NCBI GenBank assembly: GCA_033064195.1
Contig: JARBJD010000004.1
Location: forward strand, 682,001-746,000
From: Blattamonas nauphoetae
Lineage: Eukaryota > Preaxostyla > Oxymonadida
DNA length: 64,000 bases
Direction of reading: 5' to 3'
Below are positions 1 through 9,781 of this stretch, piece after piece (the stretch's first letter is position 1; each line of letters starts with the position of its first letter). The notes under the pieces were generated by a model. The model did no database searches, was not told the DNA's origin, and saw nothing but the letters and a program-made list of their open reading frames with translations. The position numbers and the translations under genes were made by a program.

Positions 1-509
1 AGGAGGAGCAGGACCGCCTCTCGTTCATCTCCCAAGTCCTCCGCAACAAGCCTCGCAAACCCTCGCGGCTCTTCCGTCTCAAAACAAAAATCAGTCCTTT
101 CCGTCCTTCGCCTATCTCTTGGTGTGATGACATCAAATCCAAAATGAAGAAACGAGAGAACGAGATATCCACTCTCAAACGACAAGACACCAATACACCC
201 GCCTTTTACAACAACGCAGCGCAAACAAATAATTTTTTGGAAACAAACAACCTTTCGTTGCTCATCCGTGCCGACGAGAGCCTCCCGAGTGGGTATTTCC
301 TTTCCCATTCGGTGTCCATCGTCTCGATTGGTGCCACTTCGACCGCACGCGGAACTCCTCGTCACTGTTTCCTGTCTCTCACATTCCGCGAAGACTCCTC
401 GTCTCAGAATGCATCAGATTCTGTGTATCGTCCAGTCCTGATTGCTCGACGACTTTTTGTTGATGAGGGTGTGAAGATGGATTTGCCTTTGACACATCAA
501 GATTTGTGA
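1..509 (+). CDS. C-terminal part of an unrecognised protein (open at left edge)
   Basis: The frame is open from base 3 to a TGA at 507-509, about 168 residues, so the gene begins outside the window. The N-terminal part is basic and rich in Ser, Pro and Arg. The second half is more ordinary, with alternating hydrophobic segments (SIVSIGATSTARG, YRPVLIARRLFVDEG) that look like a folded beta-rich domain. I recognise no family. Coding is supported by the long frame and by the next gene starting 124 bases later on the same strand. A splice site near the left edge cannot be excluded. Confidence 0.5.
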   Translation, partial: EEQDRLSFISQVLRNKPRKPSRLFRLKTKISPFRPSPISWCDDIKSKMKKRENEISTLKRQDTNTPAFYNNAAQTNNFLETNNLSLLIRADESLPSGYFLSHSVSIVSIGATSTARGTPRHCFLSLTFREDSSSQNASDSVYRPVLIARRLFVDEGVKMDLPLTHQDL

Positions 510-632
510 CTTTTTGCGTTGTCGTTTGTCGGAATCAGTGATGGTTCTGTGTGTTCAATCTGCTGCGTAGAGACCCAGTCTTTTTCGGATAAGTTACTGA
601 AAGGGACTGATCGATACGAATCTTTGAATAAG

Positions 633-1306
633 ATGGAACCAGTTGTTGAATTCCTTGTGAAGGTATTTTTTGTGTGTTTGTGTTCATCCTGTATCTATGC
701 TCATTCATCGCTCAGATTTTGGTGTTTGGAGGCGAGAAATCTCGAACGACGGATATCATCCGAAAGTACACGAATCACTCGTCACGAAGTAGAACAAAAA
801 AACATGATGGCGTGACATACTATTTCAAAGCTGTTCGGGGACGACACATGAACACGATTCTCCAAATTGTTGATCTGCCTGTGAATGTGTCTGAAGAACA
901 AATCAAAGTGTGCTGAACCGATTTTGAGAAATTGTGTGTAGGTTCATGCGGCTGGTGTGAAAGGAGCGATTTTTGTTCAGGGTTGGGGTGACGATCGACT
1001 TACAACTTTTATTGAACAGAAATCCCTACTGAACACGATTGCAGCAGCAGAGGGAACCCCAACGCCGATTCCTGCAGTTTTTGTTCGATTCATTGTTTGT
1101 GTTATGTTATGATATTCTGTTCAGCCGGACAACATTCGAGTGAAACCGCGTCCCGCGTTCCTTGACAAGATGTGTAAAGATAATGGGTTCCTGGGATGGT
1201 TTGAGGGATTTTTGATGATTCTTTTCGATATAGGACTCACGTAGCATTGGGGTCGGACATCAGCATCGAAAAGCTGTTCTCAATGATTGGAAGAGCGATT
1301 CTGTAG
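633..1306 (+). CDS. Degenerate Ras/Rab-like small GTPase protein, four introns
   Basis: Start ATG 633. Likely GT-AG introns are 663-715 and 908-941, one of about 50 nt ending in CTGTTCAG just before 1126, and one ending in GATATAG near 1237; the stop TAG is at 1304-1306. The spliced protein has a beta-strand plus P-loop-like start (ILVFGGEKSRTT), a switch-II-like segment (ILQIVDLPVNVSEEQ), a helix resembling the Rab alpha-3 region, and a Rab-like last helix (ISIEKLFSMIGRAIL). The P-loop lacks the usual GxxxxGK[ST], and no clear NKxD motif is seen, so nucleotide binding is doubtful. The family call rests on fold order and the C-terminal helix and is inference. Exon ends in the third and fourth introns are the least certain. 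Confidence 0.55.
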
Positions 1307-1538
1307 TCCGGTCAGCGCCAATCCCTTTCCGGCATGGATTTAGATGATGGGGTAAAGTTTAGATTATGAGGCAGTGCCTAAGTTTCGTTTGTGGGGTGGT
1401 GGTTTTCTGTCGAACCATGAAATGGATCATTACATTGTGGTCATTTCTGTTCAGGACGAGAGGAGTGGAGACGGGGTCGAAGGGATAGAAGGGAAAGAAT
1501 ATCACATTTTTCAATCTATGGATGTTTATTTTTAGAAA
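1307..1538. other. Intergenic, nothing recognised
   Basis: No coding frame with convincing start, splice sites or known motif was found between the GTPase-like gene and the intein-bearing fragment. Confidence 0.4.
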
Positions 1539-1775
1539 TTATGCATTTATCACAGAAGAATGCTCGAAAACTATCAATTCGTCCTGATAGTGATTCTGTC
1601 GCTCCATTTTTGTCGCTTTTCCGGTCATCGCAGCGATCACTTCATCGCCTTCCTTCAACTCCCCCATCGTCACCCATCCTGTCGGCGTCAACACTTTTGC
1701 TGTCAACGGCTGTGCCTTTCCCAACCCCATCTCGTCTGCCAAAATGCTGTTCCTGCCCTGGTATCGGGGTGTGAG
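1539..1775 (-). pseudogene. SNF2 helicase fragment interrupted by the N-terminus of an intein
   Basis: Read on the minus strand from about 1775, the frame gives RNSILADEMGLGK, the SNF2/CHD Walker A region. The usual following Thr is absent; instead comes AQPLTAKVLTPTGWVTMG and then ELKEGDEVIA, which match intein splicing block A and the start of the Hint fold. The frame closes at a stop after about 37 further residues that look unlike an intein. The C-terminal splicing blocks and the rest of the helicase are not present nearby. A possible splice acceptor (CCGATACCAG) precedes the helicase motif. The insertion point, just after the Walker A Lys, is one known for inteins in SNF2-type helicases. 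The initial Ala rather than Cys or Ser is unusual but occurs in some inteins. I read it as a truncated relic. Confidence 0.6.
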
Positions 1776-1799
1776 TAAAACCTTGTCATTTGGTTTCCT

Positions 1800-2826
1800 A
1801 GATAACGAGAAGGATTCAGCATGTTTCAGTGAAAGAGTGAATCATGCACATGAAAAACTGACTTTTCTCCATTTTTCGGTTTTTCGACAACATAGAGAAA
1901 ATTCAGCGCGATCCACCCATCTTGCTCCAATTGCGAACACGACTTGGCATGTTAATTGGATTGGACGGTGCCAGCGTTGGACTGGACAATTGACTTCGAT
2001 TGGCTATTCAATTTTGATCCTGTTCATTTTACTCTCATTCCATATATTTGTTTCCTTTCACTTGAAAATGAGAATAGTCTCTTGAAAATCAGCGAAATGG
2101 TGAGAATCCGATGATACTCTTCTTCTAGTGACGAGTTGCTTGATCCACCCACCATTGGACGTCATTGGATGTCATTGGACATTTCGCTGATACTTTTGTT
2201 CTGATGTCTTCTCAATTAGTGCATACCGTTTTTGAAGTTTTCAAAGAGTCGGCAAAAATGGACTGTCCGATTGGACATCCAGTCCTGGACGTCCAATCAA
2301 CATCAATGAAGGGTCACAGTTGCTTCTCCATTTCGATGTTGGTGTGATATTACCACCCATCTCTCACTTTTTGATTAGTCTTAGACCTCATCACTTTGTT
2401 TGAGCGAGGTAGTGCCTTCATCTCTGCATTTTGCTGCCACTAGATGTGACCAAACTCAGAACAGTTTGAGTCATCATTGACTGTGTTTTCTCTCTTTTTT
2501 TTCAATTTATTGCCACTTCCTTCACTCTGTCTCTCCATCTCTCGCAGGAAAATGGTGTTCATTCATCCACATGCGAGAAAGCTGCACAACCGCAATTTCA
2601 GTCTTCTTCTCCTCTGAGAAGAAATGAACAACTGTCATCGAATTGGTAGAAAATGGACTCTGAGTATTTTCAAAGGGAACCTCCAAGACGACGGGCATAT
2701 TGTTCCCCAATATGCACTAGGATGGGAGATCTGTTGCCATCGGTTTGAATCTCTTGCTTATTCATTTTTTTGACATTTTTTCATCGTATTTGACCCTCCT
2801 CATTCATATCTTCACATTCGACATAT
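1800..2826. other. Intergenic or degenerate stretch
   Basis: Only short frames without recognisable products are present. The part from about 1930 to 2310 holds several irregular copies of ATTGGACTGGACATT-like words; a similar cluster lies at 4095-4140. I see no clean tandem unit, terminal repeat or RNA gene here. Confidence 0.35.
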
Positions 2827-3267
2827 AGATCGGGAGTTAAGGGGAGATTTGAGCAGATCGCGAAACAGGCCAAGGCGAAGAGGCAAGAATCAGAGGAGAT
2901 GGTAGCTAGGAATATGGAATCAGATGATGAGAAGAAAGATTCGAAGACAGTTGTGATTCCAAAGGAAGTGAAGTCTCCAGAACCCAGCCAGAACAAGATT
3001 GAACAAGAACACACTGTTGCACTTGTTGTAACTCTAACTGATCAAACGATGGCCGAATCAATCGGTGAAGAAAATAAGGAATCAACAAAACAAGTCGAGA
3101 AGAAAGAAGAACCGAAAGTTCAGGACAATGAAATACTTTGCGAAAACAATGGAAGAGAAGAATTTATCATCGATACAAGGTTTGTCAGAATGAATTCCCA
3201 GAAATTTCATCTCATCTTCATTGTCCTCTCAAGAGATATCTCCGTTCTTCAAAATCTTTCTCCTTAA
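2827..3267 (+). CDS. Possible exon of a Lys/Glu-rich protein
   Basis: A T-rich tract ending in ACATATAG at 2827 could be a splice acceptor. The open frame after it reads through SGVKGRFEQIAKQAKAKRQ into a charged, Lys/Glu-rich, probably disordered segment rich in KEEPK-type words, to a stop at 3265-3267. A GT after about 3180 could also begin an intron. No upstream exon or start codon could be fixed and no family is recognised. It may be part of a decayed gene, since the surroundings (1.5-4.3 kb) look like debris. Confidence 0.25.
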   Translation, partial: RSGVKGRFEQIAKQAKAKRQESEEMVARNMESDDEKKDSKTVVIPKEVKSPEPSQNKIEQEHTVALVVTLTDQTMAESIGEENKESTKQVEKKEEPKVQDNEILCENNGREEFIIDTRFVRMNSQKFHLIFIVLSRDISVLQNLSP

Positions 3268-3299
3268 CCTCCAGAATTCAACATTTCCCCCCACACGAC

Positions 3300-4370
3300 A
3301 ATGCTCCAACGAAGTCAACGTCGTTGAACACAGCTTCTTCAACCGGGTATTCTTCACAATCGCTTTCCTCAAGACCTTCCTCTAAATCATGATCACACTT
3401 GTTAACGGTCTCACCTACTCTTTTTTGGTCATACACAGACACCCTGGACTGAATTTGTGTTCTGGTCTCTTCGAACTCGGCGTATTTCTACTTGTACATG
3501 GCCTTGATGATCACACTTGCGAAAATCGGAAAGGAGGGGAATCAAAGATTCTTGGACGCTCGCTTCGATCTGAACAGGGAGTGACGGTGAATGAAAAGCA
3601 AACAAGGAAGGGGATGCGAGGAAGAACGAACATAGACGCGCTGTTGATGTTTGTAAGATCTCAACCAGCCCTAAAATAGACTGAGCCAATCGTCGAAGGA
3701 AATTCAGAAGAATCACAACAAGCTGAAGGTCGGCTGCCGTATCTTTTGTCTTCTTTTCACTTAATTCGTCACTAATCACACTGTTTTGCCTTGTGTCATT
3801 TTTACCAGCCAGGTTCTGATATCCACCCTCGCCATATCAATTATTCCATCTTTGAGATCATTGCTGCAAGAATATGTTTGTAGAATTGATAATTCGAGGA
3901 GAAAAGGATGTGGTTTGGAATGATCATCCCATTTCCATCCGATAATTCAGTTCTCCGGACACAATTGACCTCAATCTGCTGACATATCTCTAATCTGCCC
4001 ACAGAACACCTTCCCTTGTCGTTTCGAGTCATTTTGTTGCAATGACTTGGATTTCACCCATTGCCCGGTTTTCTGAACTCCCTCGGCTCCTAAATAGGAG
4101 ACTGGACATTGGACTGGACATTGCCACCTCGACTGGACACAGCTTAACAGGCCAAAACACGACACTTCGAGTCAGAGATAGAACCGTGATCGACAGATGC
4201 TATTAGCACAGAATCCAGAACATGGTTGGGATCGGAGATCTGACTGACTAAGGAAGGTATTGAGAATCCTTAGACTGCAAGTCCTGGTCCTTCATGTGTA
4301 AACAACGCTGCCTCTATTGCATCCTGCCTTTCTCTTTTCTATATGAAAAAAAATGAAGGTCAAGTTTTTA
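3300..4370. other. Intergenic stretch without a supported gene
   Basis: Several frames of 60-120 codons exist on both strands, but none shows a known motif or a consistent exon series. The right boundary abuts the 3.2 kb element. Confidence 0.35.
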
Positions 4371-4372
4371 TA

Positions 4373-4417
4373 GTCCCTCCACAAACCCGTCAAAAATATA
4401 CAAACCCGTTTTTATTC
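4373..4417 (+). repeat. Left TIR of the 3.2 kb element
   Basis: It contains CCCTCC followed by two AAACCCGT boxes separated by an A/T-rich spacer, and matches the inverted right end at about 7527-7571. Confidence 0.7.
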
Positions 4418-4560
4418 GCCAAAACCCAAAATTCGAACTATAGTTTTGAAATTTTTGCATACTGACTCTGATAAACTGATTATAAACAGAATTGAGAGAG
4501 AACAGTTCTTAAACAAATGATCTGACATGAGATTGATTCAAAAGGATGGGGATATGGAAT

Positions 4561-6964
4561 TTAGAATTGCTCAGCTGGCTCTAGGATGTTCGACCCAGCT
4601 AAGCTGATGCACAGCGTGCGTCGAGTGTTGGTGAGGACGACGACAGAGTCTTCGGGGATGAGCAGCCCCAGCTCGGCCGAACGCTCCTTCATCAGAAGGT
4701 TGTATCGGATGAACGCGTCTTCTTCGATCCGCCTGGCCCTTTCCATCCGATCACTCTTCTCCTTCTGCTTCAGCTGGGACCGCTCTTACGTGGCGTCGTT
4801 CATCGCCTTGTCGTCGGACGCGTTTTTCTTCGACTTGTGCTTGTAGATGTAGCTGAAGTCGTGGTCGTTCTCTTCGAACACCACATCCACGGCGTTCTCC
4901 CAGACGAAGTTCTGAGGGAGCTGAGTCAGCTGTTGGAAGGCCGACCGTGCGAAGCTTTCGGAGATGGACGTGCTCACCTTTAGGTACGTCGAGACGAGGA
5001 GCGACGAGCGCCACGAGTGCATGCACAGCAGCGTCAGTAGGTTCATCGACTTGATGGCCTTCTCGATCGCCGACTTCATCGAAATCTCGCGCTCGTTGGA
5101 TCCACCGGTCGTGCTGCGCTTGAGGGTGTTCTGCCCCTTCAGGTTGTGCTGGTTGTTGACCTCTTCGAGTAGGGTCTCCTCCTCAGCCGGGGTGAGCTTG
5201 GGGAACTTGATCATCTCGGCACTCTCCTCGTCCTCGTTGGCGAAGTACAGCTCCTTCAGATGGGCGGCGTTGAGGACGTCGTTAGGTTTGGGGATGCAGA
5301 GGCGAGAGGAGAGCTGGACGAGGAGCTTGTTGATCTTCTCGACAATGATGAACAGCAGCTGGGGCGATGCGTTGTCGAAGATGGTTGTGTCCCAGTGCGA
5401 CGTGGCACCGAGGATGGACACGTCGAAGAGATGGATGACAGCGAAGGCGAGCACCTCCGAGTTGACACACGTCGCCACGCACGATTCGAGGATGTTGGCC
5501 TGCGGGTTGTTCTTGAGGCGGCTGTAGGCGGAGTGGATGTTGTACACAATCACGTTGTGGCGGGTGGAGAACTCCTCCTTCCGCTTGATGATCATCTTCT
5601 CAATCGACTCGACCAGCGCGTAGAAGCAGTCTCCGCTGTCGAGATCGAGGCGGAAGACAGACGGATGGAAGTTGCACTCCTCCAAAACCACCTGCACGAT
5701 CTTCGGCACCTTCACAATCATCGAGAACGTCCGCATCGCAATCTTCTGCTGCGAGTCGGGGAGCCTGCCGTGTTCCAGCAGGACACACAGCTCTTTCGCG
5801 ATGGTTGGCGCTCCTTCGAGGTACGCCATCTGCTGAGACAGCTTCTTCTGAAGCAGAGTGGCGGTGTCGGTCACGTCTTTGATGCGTGCAGTGAGCAGCT
5901 GCAGAATCTGAGTGAGCTGGAACTTCTGCTTCTGGAATGCTCGCGACACTTTCTTCGTTTTATCGTCGCTGTCCCCACCAGAGGGGACAGAAATGGTGAG
6001 GTTCGGCTTCTTCGGACCAGTAATACCTTGTTCCGCGCCGGAGATGCTGTTGAACTCTTCGGGGAACACAACCTCGTCGAACTCGTCCGGTGCGATGATC
6101 TTGATTGTCCAGAGCGACTGGGCAATCTCATCCAGGCCGTCGTTCTTGTCGATGGCGTCGCGGACAGTCTTCGGATGGTTGGAGGTCTTGATGTCCAGCG
6201 AGACGCCCAAATCAGAGAGGGGCGAGGCAGAGCAGACGAAGATGGAGTCGAGCTCGAAGCCGGTCTGGCCTTTCCTGAACTCGCGTCGCTGCTCCTCCAT
6301 TTTAGTGGTACGGTGTTGAGTCTGTGAAGCGGAGTTGCGGACAAGGATGATCGACCCAATCCGCATTTCGTGTTCGAGGTCGCGCTGCACGCGATGGGTG
6401 AAGATCTCGTCGTCGACGTTGAGTTCGGAGGCGTCGGAGAAGGGCGTGCCTGGGGAGGAGGGCCTCCCGTTGTTCGTCGGAGAGAGTGAGAAGGCCATAC
6501 TGCCCCCTGACCGAGCCTGGGTGAGCGAGTGGGAGAGGGGATGGGCGGGGAGTGAGGTGGGAGGAGAAAAGTCGAGGCAGTGGATTGGTTGAGAGCGGGA
6601 CGGAGGAATGTTCCTTGGCGTCGGATCATCATCCGCTTCAGCTGTGCCTGGGGAGGAGGAAGAGCACCCTGCTGTTCTTCTTCGGCGGACGGAGACATTG
6701 GAACGTCGGCGGGGGCTGGCGGCAGGCCTTGTTGGGAGAGGGCGGGACGGAAGAACGTGCCCTGGCGTTTGATCATCATCCGTTTGGGCTGTGGTTGTGG
6801 GGGAGGAAGAGTACCCTGTTGATCATCTTTGGCGGACGGAGATGTTGCGGATCGTGAAGGATGGAATGAGTGGGAGGTTTAGCGAGTGTTTGGAACGTCT
6901 GTTGAGGGATATTGAGTCGTAGGAAAGTTCTTGGTCGTTTGAGCATCGTGAAGTGATGATCCAT
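4561..6964 (-). CDS. Gene carried by the 3.2 kb element, function unknown
   Basis: The main open frame runs from ATG 6498 to a TAA at 4788-4786 (570 codons). N-terminal sequence upstream is built from repeats of the type KRMMIKRQGTFFRPAL and KRMMIRRQGTFLRPAL, with a third, weaker copy near the ATG at 6964; a GT-AG intron 6507-6601 joins the repeats to the main frame. One shift between the first and second repeats is not explained. Beyond the TAA the same frame continues to 4561 with a charged helical segment (MERARRIEEDAF). A 36 nt GT-AG intron (4754-4789) would remove the TAA in phase; otherwise the protein ends there. The body is helical and lacks a visible DDE or zinc-finger transposase motif. 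I do not recognise the family. Position inside the TIRs suggests cargo or an element-specific protein. Confidence 0.6.
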
Positions 6965-7526
6965 CGTGTCTGACTGCTCTGGTTATATCGTCGAGCTATT
7001 TCTTGATGGCTGTGGAGAGCTGTCCAATAAAAGGGGATTCATTGACTCTGATATATCTCTTAGATCATCGAAAATGATATTCAATACTATTTGAATGGTG
7101 AGGAACGATGAAAAGAACCCGAAGTGAGAGGGTCTGTATCGTGTTGTTTTGACAGTAGTCGGGAAAATTATCAAGGAATGGAGGATTTTGAGTAGTTTGG
7201 CGATGTTAGTTCAATAAGTTTCTCTAAAATATCTCTAGAGAACTAGGTGATCACGGTTTCTTGAAAGGCGTTGACGAGCTTGTTTGCGGAAGAGGTAATA
7301 AATGTACCAATTTGTGGTTGGGATGGAGAAGTGGTGTTATATGGCAAATCAGGCATCAGTGATTGATAATTTGGAGATAGAAGATGAATGGAATTACGAG
7401 ACCCATTCTTTCAAAAAACGTTCCGAACAGCTTAAATCACATGTAGATAACCTAAATATTGCACCTCGTTTCTAATACACCTCCCTTTGACTCACTGTCG
7501 CTATCCTAGGACTATCAAGTTTTTTC
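6965..7526. other. Non-coding interior of the 3.2 kb element
   Basis: A/T-rich sequence between the cargo gene's apparent start and the right TIR. It probably contains the cargo promoter, but no specific element was identified. Confidence 0.35.
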
Positions 7527-7571
7527 CGAATAAAAACGGGTTTATATTTAAAAACGGGTTTGTGGAGGGTC
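7527..7571 (-). repeat. Right TIR of the 3.2 kb element
   Basis: It is the inverted partner of the left end, with two ACGGGTTT boxes followed by GGAGGGTC and then the TA target copy. Confidence 0.7.
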
Positions 7572-7930
7572 TATTATTTCCACCCCGATACCAGTTGAAC
7601 AGCATCCAGTTCAGCCCATCCACTTGGTAGTCTCTCGACTCGTGCCCGTTCTTGCACAGAAAGCGGATCTTTCAGGTCTACTTTCCCTGCAACCTGTTGT
7701 GAACTGTGAATGGACATTCTTTATTAAGGGTACGATCAATCCCTCATCTCGAATTATTCCAGAAACAGATGGGCTCCGAAATCTCAATGATGCTCACTTC
7801 TCAGACACCACAACGGGATGCCGTCAAAGCCCGGGTGGATTATATTAACGTCTGACTCATCATTCAATCAATATGACATTTTAAGTCGTACCTCGCTTCC
7901 AATCGTTCTCGATACATCTCAGTAGAGGAA

Positions 7931-8225
7931 ATGCGCCGACTAGAAGAAGGACTGTGGCCTCGATATCTCACAGCTACAGCAACTGGTGTGATCAATCTCC
8001 GATCGTCTGATAACGTCGCTGTCAAGAGACATGCAATCCAAGAAATCATGAGAGATTTGCAAGGTCTCTCTCAATCTTTCTTTTCGAACTGTTTTGATCA
8101 TTTTGATGTTAGCCAACCCTGGACATAGCGACACCGCGAAGAGACACGACAACATGTCCAAAGTGATTGGGGACAATCTACTCACTGTAAAAGACGAAGC
8201 TCTCAAGGCATGCAAACATTCCTGA
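7931..8225 (+). CDS. Short ARM-like protein, one intron; possibly the first exons of the next gene
   Basis: The exon from ATG 7931 (EEGLWPRYLTATATGVINL) joins through a 49 nt GT-AG intron (8064-8112) to a second exon in phase, ending at TGA 8223-8225. The product is helical (VAVKRHAIQEIMRDLQ and SKVIGDNLLTVKDEALKA), in the style of armadillo repeats found in radial-spoke and basal-body proteins. A possible acceptor ends just upstream of the ATG, so more 5' exons may exist. The next gene is also ARM-like and on the same strand, so the two may be one gene joined by an intron I could not place. The family call is inference. Confidence 0.45.
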
Positions 8226-8449
8226 CCAATCATTGTTTCCTTCACTTTCCGTATCCCCTTATTATCTCCTTTCACATCTTCTTCCATCTGATTGATAATC
8301 TTCACTATCTCTCTCTTTTCTGGACACAGCGCGATCTCTATTCGCTTATTCGCCTTCTCAGTGTGTAACTCACGTCTTTTAGACACTTTTTTCTGTTGTC
8401 ACCTCTTCACACCTTCCTCATCTCTCCCCACTCTCTTTTCCCAGTCACC

Positions 8450-9460
8450 ATGAAAGATGGAGAACCTTTTGAACCTGTTGATTCAGATGAGACAAAGCGA
8501 GCCTTCCGCCTTCGAGCATCTCTCGCCACTGAACCTGAATGGAGCATCATTGAGGTTTGTCAGCCAGCAATGATTTCATTTCTATTTTTGACTCTTGACC
8601 ATTATATGTTGCTTCTCGTTGACATATTGCCATTTCTTCCCCTCCGTCAGGTGTTTTCACTCGCCCATGAATCGCTCATCCGAACGGACCCTTCGAAGTA
8701 TTGGGTTGGAAATGACAATGTTCATTACGCTGAGCTTGCCAAAATTGGTCTTTCGCAGCTCCTCTCAGCCTCCCTTCCTGCCGAGTCGTCGCCGTGTGGC
8801 TTTACCGAAGTCACATTTGGGGCTCATCAGCGACTCGCCGAAGTCACCCTCCGCACAATGCCAGGCCTCGTCGAAGTGGCTGTTATGGACGAGGTGCTTC
8901 CTCTGCTTGCCCGGTTCCTCGCATCCCACGACAGGACAGTGCTTGACTTCTGTTTGAAAGCTCTGTTCAAGGCATCGCATTTCCAAGATTCGTGGGAAGC
9001 GCTGAAGACGATGGAAATCGAAATTGAGCTCACAGAAGGCGGGAGACGAAACAGCAGAGTCAAAGTCACAGATATTCTGGGAATGCTCGAAAGACGAAAC
9101 GAGCCCACTGTCACAACCACAGCTCGAAAGATATTGCATGAAATCAGCCGAACATCGCCTCGAAAACAGAAAGCACTGACGGATCCTGAAAAAGTTGGTC
9201 AGAATGGGGTGATAAAGGTGGAGGGTGACGACATGGGATTCACAGCCAATTTCAAGATGATTCCTCTGAACGAGTTGTTTGCGATGACAGAGAACGGAAG
9301 AGATTTCGAATTTGGAGGGGAAAATGATGGGGAAGAACACGAAGATTCCACAGAAGAGGAGGAGGAAGTTATTACAAAAGAGAAACGAACATCATCAACT
9401 AAAGATCCATCTGGAAAGAAGGACCACAAAAAGAAGAAGCCAAAGAAGAAGGATCCATAG
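8450..9460 (+). CDS. ARM/HEAT-like helical protein with acidic then basic tail, one intron
   Basis: ATG 8450 follows a pyrimidine-rich tract. A 96 nt GT-AG intron (8555-8650) keeps the frame and joins EPEWSIIE to VFSLAHESL. The spliced protein of about 304 residues has paired amphipathic helices over roughly the first 200 (VDEVLPLLARFLASHDRT-like pattern, VLDFCLKALFKASHF), typical of armadillo-type scaffolds. An acidic stretch rich in Glu follows, and the protein ends in Lys-rich KKDHKKKKPKKKDP, which could act as a nuclear or RNA-binding tail. The specific orthologue is not recognised. It may continue the short ARM-like frame at 7931. Confidence 0.65.
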   Translation: MKDGEPFEPVDSDETKRAFRLRASLATEPEWSIIEVCQPAMISFLFLTLDHYMLLLVDILPFLPLRQVFSLAHESLIRTDPSKYWVGNDNVHYAELAKIGLSQLLSASLPAESSPCGFTEVTFGAHQRLAEVTLRTMPGLVEVAVMDEVLPLLARFLASHDRTVLDFCLKALFKASHFQDSWEALKTMEIEIELTEGGRRNSRVKVTDILGMLERRNEPTVTTTARKILHEISRTSPRKQKALTDPEKVGQNGVIKVEGDDMGFTANFKMIPLNELFAMTENGRDFEFGGENDGEEHEDSTEEEEEVITKEKRTSSTKDPSGKKDHKKKKPKKKDP

Positions 9461-9781
9461 GGTAGTTCTCACACACATGTTCAATTTTAGTCATCGTTTC
9501 ACGTCACGCTCTTTCAAAAAGTTGGTTTATCTCATTTTTGGAGGCAGAATGCATAACGAAAACATTCATTGACAAATATAAGGGGATGATAGAGTTGGAA
9601 ATGAGAAATCAAGGATGATGAACAATTTATCGTTGAGTTGAAAGGCGAAAGTAGATGCCGATGGGAGGATCAAAATCAAGAATGCATGAAATATCTAAAC
9701 ACTCTCAATACTCACCAACTGTTCATCCGATATTTCCTCATCCCTGTTTTTCCTTTTATTCTGGGTCTATCTTAACTTGTA
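9461..9781. other. Intergenic; probably holds an unplaced first exon of the pseudokinase gene
   Basis: No complete gene. The acceptor CTTGTAG ends at about 9781 directly before the pseudokinase exon, so a short upstream exon with the start codon probably lies here. Confidence 0.35.

Larger units (their letters stand above)
4373..7571. mobile_element. 3.2 kb TIR element with TA target duplication, carrying a gene
   Basis: The left end at 4373 reads GTCCCTCCACAAACCCGT and continues to a second AAACCCGTTTTTATTCG box. The reverse complement of the right end at 7571 reads GACCCTCCACAAACCCGT and reaches the same second box. The ends match over about 45 bp with a few differences. TA lies immediately outside both ends (4371-4372 and 7572-7573), as in Tc1/mariner-like and other TA-targeting transposons. 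The interior holds one multi-exon minus-strand gene and no DDE transposase that I can see. The CCCTCC start and paired AAACCCGT boxes are shared with the 849 bp miniature elements in this window. It could be a gene-capturing non-autonomous element or an element whose transposase I fail to recognise. Confidence 0.7.

Noticed and set aside
1930-4140. ATTGGACTGGAC-type words as a satellite or CRISPR-like array
   Set aside because: Irregular spacing and variable units; no constant repeat-spacer structure.
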